Source: Candidatus Gottesmanbacteria bacterium RIFCSPHIGHO2_02_FULL_40_13 (GTDB lineage Bacteria > Patescibacteriota > Microgenomatia > 2-02-FULL-39-11). Taken from it: a stretch of DNA of 38,038 nucleotides. The position numbers and the translations under genes were made by a program. The stretch covers positions 9,852-47,889 of the forward strand of contig MFJN01000020.1 in the NCBI GenBank assembly GCA_001779235.1, in the 5' to 3' direction. The notes beneath the pieces were generated by a model that was given only the letters and a program-made list of their open reading frames with translations, was not told where the DNA came from and did no database searches. Shown piece by piece: positions 16,676 to 26,202 of this stretch (its first letter is position 1; each line of letters begins with the position of its first letter).

Positions 16676-17805
16676 AAATAGCCCACATTATTCCAACCTA
16701 TAACGAAAAAGAAAATATCGCCAAGATGATTGATATTATTAATTCAATCACAGAGCGTCATTCTACGTGGACGAGTGATATAATCGTGGTTGATGACTAT
16801 TCACCTGACGGAACATCTTCTATTGTAAAAAAGCTGCAGAAAAAATATAAAAATGTATTTCTCTTATCCAAAAAAAAAGAAGGACTGGGGAAAGCTCTTA
16901 TTAAGGGATACGATTATGCAGTAAAAACGTTGCATGCAGACGTCGTTATCCCTAATGATGCTGATTTTCAATGGAATCCGGAAGATTTTCCTAAACTGAT
17001 AGAAAGAATTGAAAATGGATTTGATGTCGTGGTTGCTTCGCGCCATGTAAAAGGCGGCAAGGTAATCGGCTGGAATTGGTTTCGAAATTTAAATCACAAC
17101 GTATCCAACACATTACTTGCCTGGTGGGTGGCCGGAGTGCATGAGGTTAAAGATCATGCCGGTAACTTTAAAGCCATCAGAGTGAAAGGAGTGCTGGATA
17201 AAGTACGTTTGCAAAATATGAAAAATGCCGGATTTTCTTTCCAACTCCATATTCTGTATGAGCTGTCTAAAACAGGAGCACGGTTTTACGAAGTACCCGT
17301 AACATTTAAAGAAAGGGAATACGGCAAATCTAAGATTGGCTTCAATAAATATTATTTACGGGACATTGTGGAATATATTAAAAGCAGTCTTCTTATCCGC
17401 TATGACAGATCGCGGGTTTTTTCAAAATATTTCCTTGTGGGGGCAGTAGGTTTTATCCTGCAGACTTTGATTTCCAAACTGATAATCACAGGCCGTATAA
17501 ATCCCGGTTTAGCTGTTGCCATCGGCGCCGAAGGAGCAATAATTTCTAACTTTACCCTGAATAATTATTGGACTTTTTCGCACAAAAAAATTAACGGCAT
17601 CAGATTATTATCCAAATTTTTACAATTCAATTTGGCTTCAGCAGGTGCTATATTAATTCAAGGCTTTGCAGTTGGTACGGGAACTTATGTTTATGGCAAT
17701 CAAACCTGGTTTATTTTTATGGTTTTATCTATAGTCTTATTGGTGATTCCTTACAGCTATTTTATCTACAATAATTTTATCTGGAAATCTCCGAAAAACA
17801 AGTGA
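16672..17805 (+). CDS. Polyprenyl-phosphate mannosyltransferase-like GT2 fused to GtrA-like membrane domain
   Basis: IIPTYNEKENI...VVDDYSPDGTSSIV...NDADFQWNPEDFP; C-terminal YFLVGAVGFILQTL...NFTLNNYWTFSHK, typical of GtrA. Confidence 0.85.
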   Translation: MKIAHIIPTYNEKENIAKMIDIINSITERHSTWTSDIIVVDDYSPDGTSSIVKKLQKKYKNVFLLSKKKEGLGKALIKGYDYAVKTLHADVVIPNDADFQWNPEDFPKLIERIENGFDVVVASRHVKGGKVIGWNWFRNLNHNVSNTLLAWWVAGVHEVKDHAGNFKAIRVKGVLDKVRLQNMKNAGFSFQLHILYELSKTGARFYEVPVTFKEREYGKSKIGFNKYYLRDIVEYIKSSLLIRYDRSRVFSKYFLVGAVGFILQTLISKLIITGRINPGLAVAIGAEGAIISNFTLNNYWTFSHKKINGIRLLSKFLQFNLASAGAILIQGFAVGTGTYVYGNQTWFIFMVLSIVLLVIPYSYFIYNNFIWKSPKNK

Positions 17806-19304
17806 TGAAAAAATTAAATTTAAATAAATATTTTAAGTTACCCGCAGTTCTTTTTTTCCTCATATTACTTTTGGCTTCATTTATGAGGTTTTATAGGATC
17901 CGCGAATACATTCTTTTTTTGGGAGATGAAGGCAGGGATGTCTTAATCGTTAAACGAATGATTGTTGATCATATCTTTACCCTTCTTGGACCAATTACCA
18001 GCGTCGGTTCAATGTATATGGGACCAGTGTACTACTATATCATGGCTCCATTTCTCTGGGCTTGGCGTTTGGATCCTGTTGGGCCTTCAATCATGGTTGC
18101 TTTATTTTCTCTGGCGACCATATGTTTAATATACAGATTATGCAGCAAGTTTTTTTCTCCTTATGTTGGTATTATCGCCTCATTTTTTTACGCCATCTCC
18201 CCATTAACAATAATTTATGGCAGATCTTCCTGGAATCCCAATATCGTCCCGTTCTTCTCACTTCTTATAATCTACTGCCTGATGAAAGTCGTAATTCAAA
18301 ACAAACACCGTTGGCTAATTGTAGCCGGGTTTACATTAGGTATTCTGATTCAACTACATTATGTTACTTTGCTGATGATACCTGTAATCATATTTTGTTT
18401 AGCTCTTATTAAATTCAGACTGAATCTTAAATATTTTATTTTCAGTTTTTTAGCTTTTATACTTTCTTATTCTCCATTTTTGCTTTTTGAAATAAGGCAC
18501 AGATTAGTCAATACGAAAGCTGTTTTAAGGTTTATCGGACAACAAAATCATGAAGCCGGATTTTCTCTGGTTAAAATTATTTCTTCAATACAGGATATTT
18601 TAATTCGTGTTTTCTGGAGGCTAATTGTCATTGAAAATGCCGAACTGGCAAAACTTATAACGCTTGGTATTATTATTGGAGTTTGTCTTTATTGGATTAA
18701 AAGTCACAGGTATAAACCTGGACCTCAGCCAATTGATATTCTGCTCATTTGGTTTATTACTGCTGTAAGTTTTATCGGTATATATCAGGGGGTGGTTTAT
18801 GATTATTATCTGGGATCGCTTTTTCCTGTGCCGTTTTTCTTTTTAGGAATTGCGGTTGCTACCTATTGGGGCGGGAAAAACCTATATAATATATCATTAC
18901 TGTTAGTTTTGGCGATATTAGTTTTCTATAACATCAAACATAGTCCGCTGGCAATCGAACCGAATAATTTAATAAGAAATACTCAGGAAATATCCAGATC
19001 TGTATTCGATCTGGCTGGAAATAAACCCTATAATTTCGCATTAATCGCCGGCAAAAATTCGGATCACGCCTACCGTTATTTCCTGGAAATTTGGGGTGAG
19101 CCTCCTGTTGAAATCGCAAATCCTGTTGTTGATCCTATGAGAAAAACCGTTACATCTCAACTTCTGGTTGTTTGTGAGGAAAAGATCTGTCAGCCTTTGG
19201 GCCACCCTTTATGGCAAATTGCCGGTTTTGGCAGAGCAGAAATAATCGGAGAATGGCAGGTATCAACTGCGAAGGTTTTTAAATTAATTCCTTATGACAG
19301 ATAA
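17802..19304 (+). CDS. GT-C glycosyltransferase, PMT/ArnT (GT39/GT83)-like
   Basis: 500-aa multi-TM protein; RIREYILFLGDEGRDVLIVKRM...GSMYMGPVYYYIMAPFLW matches the first luminal loop of the PMT_2 class. Confidence 0.75.
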   Translation: MMKKLNLNKYFKLPAVLFFLILLLASFMRFYRIREYILFLGDEGRDVLIVKRMIVDHIFTLLGPITSVGSMYMGPVYYYIMAPFLWAWRLDPVGPSIMVALFSLATICLIYRLCSKFFSPYVGIIASFFYAISPLTIIYGRSSWNPNIVPFFSLLIIYCLMKVVIQNKHRWLIVAGFTLGILIQLHYVTLLMIPVIIFCLALIKFRLNLKYFIFSFLAFILSYSPFLLFEIRHRLVNTKAVLRFIGQQNHEAGFSLVKIISSIQDILIRVFWRLIVIENAELAKLITLGIIIGVCLYWIKSHRYKPGPQPIDILLIWFITAVSFIGIYQGVVYDYYLGSLFPVPFFFLGIAVATYWGGKNLYNISLLLVLAILVFYNIKHSPLAIEPNNLIRNTQEISRSVFDLAGNKPYNFALIAGKNSDHAYRYFLEIWGEPPVEIANPVVDPMRKTVTSQLLVVCEEKICQPLGHPLWQIAGFGRAEIIGEWQVSTAKVFKLIPYDR

Positions 19305-20049
19305 AAAGATATCGATTGTAATTCCCTGCTACAACGAAGAGAGAAATTTGAGGCTTGGAGTTTTGGAAAAAGTTTATGATTATCTGGCTAAAAAAAACTA
19401 TTCTTGGGAGGTAATAATAGTTGATGACGGGAGCACTGATACAAGTGTGGAACTTATAAAGAAGTTTATATCCCGGCATAATGGTTTTTCCCTGTTATCC
19501 AAAGAACATCAGGGGAAAGCCGCGACGGTGAAAACCGGAGTAATGAGAGCCTTGGGAGAAATTGTTTTGTTTACTGATTTCGATCAGGCAACACCCATTG
19601 ATCAGTTGGAAAAACTGACTCCGTGGTTTCATAAAGGGTATGATATTGTCATCGGGTCCAGAAACTCAACGCGGCAGGGTGCTCCAATTTTAAGGTTAGC
19701 AATGGCCAGAGGATTCATGATCTTAAGAAATATTATATTAAATCTTGGTATTAAAGATACACAGTGCGGTTTTAAAGCTTTTAAAAATCAGGCAGCTAAA
19801 GAAATTTTCCAATCCTTAAGGATACATACGGGTCATGAAAATGTTAAAGGATCAACGGTGACTGCCGGTTTTGATGTTGAACTTTTGTTTATCGCGAATA
19901 AACGTGGTTTTAAAATTAAAGAGGTCCCTATTGAGTGGCATTATCAGGAAACCAGAAACGTCAATCCTTGGAAAGATTCCCTCTTCGGATTATACGATCT
20001 GATAAAAATCAGAATAAACGAGATGAAAGGACTTTATCATAAAAAATAA
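19294..20049 (+). CDS. GT2, dolichyl-phosphate beta-glucosyltransferase-like
   Basis: SIVIPCYNEERNL...VIIVDDGSTDTSVELI...FTDFDQATPIDQL...GSRNSTRQGAP...DTQCGFKAFK. Confidence 0.8.
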   Translation: MTDKKISIVIPCYNEERNLRLGVLEKVYDYLAKKNYSWEVIIVDDGSTDTSVELIKKFISRHNGFSLLSKEHQGKAATVKTGVMRALGEIVLFTDFDQATPIDQLEKLTPWFHKGYDIVIGSRNSTRQGAPILRLAMARGFMILRNIILNLGIKDTQCGFKAFKNQAAKEIFQSLRIHTGHENVKGSTVTAGFDVELLFIANKRGFKIKEVPIEWHYQETRNVNPWKDSLFGLYDLIKIRINEMKGLYHKK

Positions 20050-20067
20050 AAATTATCACTCTTCTTC

Positions 20068-20214
20068 ACAAGTTTCGCAGTCGTCATTGCGAGCCTGCCT
20101 GCGCAGGCAGGGACCCCGACGTTACGTCGGGGGACGTGGCAATCTGATAAAAAGATTCCCACGCTCTCCCGACTGAGTCGGGATCGCTCGGAATGACATT
20201 AAGCGCGAAACTCG
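20068..20214. repeat. Nested inverted-repeat element (MITE/REP-like)
   Basis: GTCATTGCGAGC (20083) / GCTCGGAATGAC (end 20197) TIRs; internal palindromes CCTGCCTGCGCAGGCAGG, CCCCGACGTTACGTCGGGG, CGTGGCAATCT/AGATTCCCACG, TCCCGACTGAGTCGGGA; outer arms ACAAGTTTCGC/GCGAAACTCGT. Confidence 0.8.
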
Positions 20215-20222
20215 TATTCTTT

Positions 20223-21392
20223 ATGAAATTTAGTCCTTATAGGATTATTTCTTTCGGATATATTTTTTGCCTACTTGCGTTGGTAATTTACTCTTATACT
20301 CAGATTGATTTAAATCTGACCCTTTCGGGAAATCTAATCTATCAGCAAGTTCAAGGACAGTTAATTTTTCTTGGTTATTTCCAACGACATCTGTCAGCCT
20401 TGATTTATTCCCTTATTCAGTTAATAATGTTCGGTTTGTATTTTTATCTCATGAGACAAGTTTTAAGTCATCGGTTGAACTTACAACAAATAGTTAAACT
20501 TATCTTACTGGTTAGTGTTATAGCCATACTTTCATATCCGGCGTTATCTCATGACATCTTTAATTACATGTTTGATGCCCGCATAGTCACAAAATATCAT
20601 CTGAATCCTTATTTTTTTAAAGCCAATGATTTCCCGGGTGACTTATGGGTCAGGTTTATGCATTGGACGCACAGATATTACCCGTACGGTCCAATTTGGC
20701 TTATTCTTACCCTACCTTTTTCCTACCTGGGGTTTGGCAAGTTTGTATTGACATTAATGAATTTCAAGCTGATGTTTTTTTTGTTTCATCTGGGCAATTT
20801 ATATCTGATTAATAAAATCACGCAAAAACTTTATCCGGAAGATAGATTAACTTCCTTAGTTTTTTACGGGTTGAATCCTCTGATTATTTCTGAATCCTTG
20901 GTTAGTCCCCACAATGAAGTGATGATGCTGTTTTTTGCTTTGGCAGCATTGTACTGGGGAGCTTTGCAAAACAGCAGGATGAAATATATTATCTTGATGA
21001 TTTTATCAGCCGGGGTGAAATTTATTACCATTGCTTTATTACCCCTGATACTTTTTAAAAAGCATATAAATGATAAATCAGTGCTAGAGTTTATGATTAA
21101 ATCATCTCTAATTCTGACAGTATTATTTATCTCTTTGGAGATTTATTATCGGGAAGCGTATCCGTGGTATTTTATAATATTTATCGGATTTTCCAGTTTA
21201 CTGATAAAATATAAGAAATTATTAGTATTTACATTCATCTTATCTTTAAGTGCCCTAGGAAGATATGTACCTTTTTTATACGAAGGAGTTTATAGTGATA
21301 ATTTACAAAGAACGAAAAATATAATTTTTTATCTGCCTATAATTGTTTGTCTTATTTATTATATTTTTTCACTGCGGCGGTTGAAGCAGTAG
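20223..21392 (+). CDS. Multi-TM mannosyltransferase-like GT-C (MptA/B or GT87-like)
   Basis: SYPALSHDIFNYMFDARIVTKYHLNPYFFKANDFPGDLWVRFMHWTHRYYPYGPIWL. Start at ATG 20223; track start 20193 lies inside the repeat element. Confidence 0.7.
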   Translation: MKFSPYRIISFGYIFCLLALVIYSYTQIDLNLTLSGNLIYQQVQGQLIFLGYFQRHLSALIYSLIQLIMFGLYFYLMRQVLSHRLNLQQIVKLILLVSVIAILSYPALSHDIFNYMFDARIVTKYHLNPYFFKANDFPGDLWVRFMHWTHRYYPYGPIWLILTLPFSYLGFGKFVLTLMNFKLMFFLFHLGNLYLINKITQKLYPEDRLTSLVFYGLNPLIISESLVSPHNEVMMLFFALAALYWGALQNSRMKYIILMILSAGVKFITIALLPLILFKKHINDKSVLEFMIKSSLILTVLFISLEIYYREAYPWYFIIFIGFSSLLIKYKKLLVFTFILSLSALGRYVPFLYEGVYSDNLQRTKNIIFYLPIIVCLIYYIFSLRRLKQ

Positions 21393-21407
21393 AAATTTAT
21401 TATATCT

Positions 21408-22889
21408 ATGGAAATTTTGACTGTAATAATCATTAGTTTGATAACTTTTTTTACTCGAGTAATAAATTTACTTAATATTCCAATTTTTACAGATGAAGCG
21501 ATCTATATCCGTTGGGCTCAAATAGGATTAAATGACCCATCCCACAGATATATTTCTTTAACCGACGGTAAACAGCCTATGTTGACTTGGCTGATGTATC
21601 CCATGTTAAAAATTTTCCAAGATCCGTTATTTGCCGGCAGATTTGTTTCAGTTTTAAGCGGAGTATTGGCGGTGGTTGGAATATATTTATTAACAAGAGA
21701 ACTTTTTAGTAAGAAAACAGCTGTATTGGCATGCGGGTTATATATTATTTCTCCTTTTGCCCTTATTTATGACAGGCTTGCCTTAATGGATAGCCTTTTG
21801 TCGTCTTTTGCTGTTTGGAGTTTATATCTACAGGTGTTGCTGGTGAGAAAACTGCGGTTAGATATCGCCTTGATCTTGGGATTTGTTACAGGTTTAGGCC
21901 TTCTGACAAAGTCGTCAGCATTTTTTTTCATCTATCTCTTGCCGTTTTCTCTTTTATTATTTAATTATTCAGCACCAAAAAAAATAACTCTTCTGTTCAA
22001 ATGGTTGGGTTTGATATTGTTGGGATCTGTGATTTCAATTGTAATGTATAACTCATTGAGACTTTCTCCGTGGTTTTATATCATCAATCTAAAAAATCAT
22101 GTATTTATCCTGGGTTTCGGTGAGTTTGCCAAACACCCGCTTGATTTATTCATCGGTAATATGACTGGTTTGTTGGGGATGCTGACAGGATACCTTACCC
22201 TGCCTTTCAGTATTTTTATTTTACTTGGCACGCTTTGGTCAGTCTTAAAAAGAGATAATAAAATCTTGCTTCTTGGCGCCTGGTTCATTTTTCCATTTCT
22301 TTCCTTGGCGGCATTCGGAGTAGTCATTTTTCCCAGATTTATTCTTTTTATGGTGATACCGCTTCTGATTATCGCAGCATATTTATTTGAGAAGATATCA
22401 CGGTCAGTAATAAAATATAATAAATATCTCCCTTTCTTTTTGCTGCTAATTGTTTCAGTTTCAATTCGTCAAAGTTATCTTCTGATGTTTGACCCTCTTA
22501 AGGTTGATATACCTTCAACTGACAGAAATCAGCTGTTTGACGACTGGCCGTCAGGATATGGTGTGCAGGAAGTTATTAATTATTTAAAACAGCAGGCAGA
22601 GAAAGGAAAAATCGTTGTCGGTACTGAGGGTACTTTTGGTTTAAATCCGGCAGTGTATGAAATATATCTGGGAACCAATAAAAATGTCGAAATTTACGGA
22701 TTTTGGCCGGTATCACAGGTACCGCAATTATTACTCGATTCTGCCAAGAAGTACCCTACCTATCTGATTTTTAAGGAGAAACAGGATATTCCTTTAGATT
22801 GGCCGTTGAAGCTTATCGCCAAGTATCAACGCGGAACAGGTAAGACCTATCTTTACTTTTATCAGGTTGATACGCCAAAAATTCAATAA
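21408..22889 (+). CDS. GT-C glycosyltransferase, PMT/GT39-GT83-like
   Basis: IPIFTDEAIYIRWAQIG...DGKQPMLTWLMYPMLKIF...AGRFVSVLSGVLAVVGIYLLTRELF. Confidence 0.8.
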   Translation: MEILTVIIISLITFFTRVINLLNIPIFTDEAIYIRWAQIGLNDPSHRYISLTDGKQPMLTWLMYPMLKIFQDPLFAGRFVSVLSGVLAVVGIYLLTRELFSKKTAVLACGLYIISPFALIYDRLALMDSLLSSFAVWSLYLQVLLVRKLRLDIALILGFVTGLGLLTKSSAFFFIYLLPFSLLLFNYSAPKKITLLFKWLGLILLGSVISIVMYNSLRLSPWFYIINLKNHVFILGFGEFAKHPLDLFIGNMTGLLGMLTGYLTLPFSIFILLGTLWSVLKRDNKILLLGAWFIFPFLSLAAFGVVIFPRFILFMVIPLLIIAAYLFEKISRSVIKYNKYLPFFLLLIVSVSIRQSYLLMFDPLKVDIPSTDRNQLFDDWPSGYGVQEVINYLKQQAEKGKIVVGTEGTFGLNPAVYEIYLGTNKNVEIYGFWPVSQVPQLLLDSAKKYPTYLIFKEKQDIPLDWPLKLIAKYQRGTGKTYLYFYQVDTPKIQ

Positions 22890-22898
22890 GATTTAATC

Positions 22899-24530
22899 AT
22901 GTCCTACCTAAGAAACAAGTTTCCCCTGATTATAATTTTTATATTCTGCATTTTATTTACTCTCCCTTTTTACAAGACCGGTTATTTCACGACACATGAC
23001 GGCGAGTGGTCGGTAATAAGGCTATCGGAAATGGTCAGGGAAGTGAAAGATCTGCAGTTTCCTCCCCGTTGGTCTGATTACCTCAATCACGGCTATGGTT
23101 ATCCTTTATTTACTTTTACCTATCCTTTGCCTTACTACGCAGGAACTTTCTTGAAGTTGATAAATATTGGCCTGGTAGAGAGCGTTAAAATATTATTTGT
23201 CTTAAGCGTATTTATCTCGGCCTTTTTCATGTATAAGTTGGGATCAATCCTTCGTGATAAGACTAGCGGATTATTTGCAGCCCTCTATTATTTAAGTGCT
23301 AACTACCGACTGGTGAATTTATACATCCGGGGTTCTTTGGGTGAATCACTGGCGTTCATTTTTTTCCCTCTTATATTTTATATGGCGATTATCTATATAA
23401 ATAACCCATCAGTCTGGAATTACTTATTATTATCTTTATCTTTAGCAGGTTTGATTTTAAGCCATAACGTCATGGCAATTTTATTTATTCCTTTTTTTAT
23501 GTTGTTTTATTTTCTATACGTTCTCCATCAAAAGCGAAAATTAAATCTATCTGCATGGATAAAAATGATTTTACCGCTGCTGCAGGGTTTCGGTTTAGCC
23601 GCCTATTTTTTTATACCGGCACTGCTCGAAAAAAAATACATCTATCTATCGCAAATTCCATTGTCCGCGATAGCAGATAATTTTATTAAATTAAAAGATC
23701 TTGTTTACACCCCCTGGAATTATGGAATTAAACCGCCAATTTCTTTAGGTATTGGCCATAGTTTGGCACTCCTGTTTATACTCATCTGTTATTTGATATT
23801 TAATAATAAAAAATACAAAAAAGATTTTCTTTTCAATTTTTTGATTGTTTCTCTGCTTTTACTTTTATATCTGACCAACATCAATTCAAGTTTATTCTGG
23901 AAGTATCCGCCTTTAGTTTGGCTGGATTTTCCCTGGCGGATGATGGGTATCATAATTTTTATTATCTCTCTTCTGATGATTTATTTGCCAAAGAGACCCA
24001 TTTTAAAGTCAATCTTTACCTTTCTAACAATTGTCGTATTAATTACCAACCTTAACTTTGTAAAACCGTCAACCTACATTAATAAACCTGACTCATATTA
24101 CGAAACCAATGATGCCACTACCACCTCCATGGATGAACTGATGCCTATTTGGGTAAAACAGAAAGCCAAAAACAGGTATATATCCAAGATTGAATTTGAC
24201 GACAAAATTTCAGCAGTTACTAATCTTACCTATAATTCTAAAAATATTGAATTTAACGCGACAGCACTTAGTCCTGTTATGATTAAAATTAACTCACTAT
24301 TTTTTCCGGGCTGGAAATTTCAAATTAATGGAATAAATACTTCGATTTCAATTCAAGAACCGGATGGTGTGATGAGTTTGGAGTTAAATCAGGGATCTCA
24401 TCAGATCCGGGGTAGGTTTGAAGAGACTCCACTGCGATTAATAGCCGACTGGGTCAGTATTTTATCAGCTGTTTTTCTAGTTATAGTAGTAAGATTTAAT
24501 AAATCTTTTTTTAACCGCCATGAAAATTAG
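22899..24530 (+). CDS. Multi-TM protein, PTPS-related (PF10131-type) GT-C-like, copy 1
   Basis: YFTTHDGEWSVIRLSEMVREVKDLQFPPRWSDYLNHGYGYPLFTFTYPLPYYAG; C-terminal beta domain. Confidence 0.7.
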   Translation: MSYLRNKFPLIIIFIFCILFTLPFYKTGYFTTHDGEWSVIRLSEMVREVKDLQFPPRWSDYLNHGYGYPLFTFTYPLPYYAGTFLKLINIGLVESVKILFVLSVFISAFFMYKLGSILRDKTSGLFAALYYLSANYRLVNLYIRGSLGESLAFIFFPLIFYMAIIYINNPSVWNYLLLSLSLAGLILSHNVMAILFIPFFMLFYFLYVLHQKRKLNLSAWIKMILPLLQGFGLAAYFFIPALLEKKYIYLSQIPLSAIADNFIKLKDLVYTPWNYGIKPPISLGIGHSLALLFILICYLIFNNKKYKKDFLFNFLIVSLLLLLYLTNINSSLFWKYPPLVWLDFPWRMMGIIIFIISLLMIYLPKRPILKSIFTFLTIVVLITNLNFVKPSTYINKPDSYYETNDATTTSMDELMPIWVKQKAKNRYISKIEFDDKISAVTNLTYNSKNIEFNATALSPVMIKINSLFFPGWKFQINGINTSISIQEPDGVMSLELNQGSHQIRGRFEETPLRLIADWVSILSAVFLVIVVRFNKSFFNRHEN

Positions 24531-26202
24531 AAGATTTAATATTATTTTCGAAATACTGCTGTTAACAGTTTTGTCATATTGGGTGTTGAAACCTCTTTTG
24601 GTAAAGGGATATTTTCCCATGCATGACGATACACAGCCTGCCCGCATATTTGAGATGGCGCAGGCATTAAAAGAGGGGCAATTTCCTGTCCGATGGGTTG
24701 GAGATTTAGGATATGGTGCAGGATATCCTCTGTTTAATTTTTATGCACCATTGCCGTATTATATTGGTGCTTTGGTGTACTTAACAGGATTAAATGCGAT
24801 TTATACGGCAAAGATAACATTTGGTATCGGAATTATCCTGTCTGCATTATTGATGTATTTCTTTCTCAAAAAGATTGCCGGTAGAACAGCAGGAATGGTT
24901 GGTAGCATCATGTATCTCTACGCACCGTATCATGCTGTAAATATTTACGTGCGGGGAGCGTTGGGGGAATTATACGCTTACTCATTTATTCCACTGTTAG
25001 CTCTTGGTATTTATCAACTTTTCTCGTATAACACTAAACAAAACGTTCGCAGGGGAGTTTTATGGGGAACAATGGGATTGTCCGGAATGATCCTCTCACA
25101 CAATATTTTAGGCATGTTGGGATTGATATTTTTACTTCTTTTTATTGCCTTAATATACATTTACTTGTTAGTAAAAAAATTAAACCTGAAAATTATGTTA
25201 CCTCTGGGTTTAATCGGAATTTTTTCTTTAATGCTCACTTCATTTTTTTGGATGCCTGCTGTTTTTGAAAAACAATACACCAATGTCGAGTCTGTTGTCC
25301 GGGGAGGAAGTAATTTCAGCGATCACTTCGTTTATCCCGATCAGTTGTGGAATTCAGCCTGGGGTTATGCCGGATCTGCTCCTGCTAGAGCTGACGGTAT
25401 GTCATTCATGATAGGTAAATTCCATCTTATTCTGACTGTTATTTCGTTATTCTTGTATCTTATGTTTTTCAAACGGAAAAATAATAGTTATGGGAATGTT
25501 TTTCTTATTTCAGCAGCTTTATTTATCCTTTCCACCTTTATGATGCTTCAATCCAGCCGCTTTATATGGCTTTTAATTCCTTTTTTTAAATATATCCAGT
25601 TTCCGTGGAGGTTTTTAAATTTCTCTCTGTTTTTTCTGGTACTCTCGATTCTGTATCTGTTCACCTTTTTGAAGGAAAATCAAAAAAAAACCCTTTCTGC
25701 ATTGGTTATTATATTTTCGATATTATTTTATGCCAAGTTTTTTCAGCCTGCAATGTATATCACATCCACCGATGCTGATTATATATCCGCGGCCAATCTG
25801 ACTGGAAAAATGTCTGCAATTTCAGATGAATATCTTCCGGTAAAATTTATCAAGAAAAACGGTCAGGAAATAATAGATTCCCATAATGCCTTATCTAGTA
25901 TCAATGCTAGAGTTGATATCGATCGATTTACCTATAAAGAAATTGCTATCAATTCACCGGAATCGGGTGAATATATTTCGCCCTTCACTTTTTTTCCCGG
26001 TTGGGAGGCTATCTTAGATGGTAAAAAAACATCTGTAAAAGAAACTTTTGGCAGAATAAGCCTGTCCGTTCCGGATGGGGAATCCAAACTAACGCTCAAG
26101 TTTACTGATACTCCGGTTAGAAAGATAGCAAATACTATTTCCATTTTTGGAATTTTTCTGTTAGTATATGTAGCATTATTTCGTGTCAAATTTCCTTTAT
26201 GA
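24520..26202 (+). CDS. Multi-TM protein, PTPS-related (PF10131-type) GT-C-like, copy 2
   Basis: YFPMHDDTQPARIFEMAQALKEGQFPVRWVGDLGYGAGYPLFNFYAPLPYYIG; paralogous to 22899-24530. Confidence 0.7.
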   Translation: MKIRRFNIIFEILLLTVLSYWVLKPLLVKGYFPMHDDTQPARIFEMAQALKEGQFPVRWVGDLGYGAGYPLFNFYAPLPYYIGALVYLTGLNAIYTAKITFGIGIILSALLMYFFLKKIAGRTAGMVGSIMYLYAPYHAVNIYVRGALGELYAYSFIPLLALGIYQLFSYNTKQNVRRGVLWGTMGLSGMILSHNILGMLGLIFLLLFIALIYIYLLVKKLNLKIMLPLGLIGIFSLMLTSFFWMPAVFEKQYTNVESVVRGGSNFSDHFVYPDQLWNSAWGYAGSAPARADGMSFMIGKFHLILTVISLFLYLMFFKRKNNSYGNVFLISAALFILSTFMMLQSSRFIWLLIPFFKYIQFPWRFLNFSLFFLVLSILYLFTFLKENQKKTLSALVIIFSILFYAKFFQPAMYITSTDADYISAANLTGKMSAISDEYLPVKFIKKNGQEIIDSHNALSSINARVDIDRFTYKEIAINSPESGEYISPFTFFPGWEAILDGKKTSVKETFGRISLSVPDGESKLTLKFTDTPVRKIANTISIFGIFLLVYVALFRVKFPL

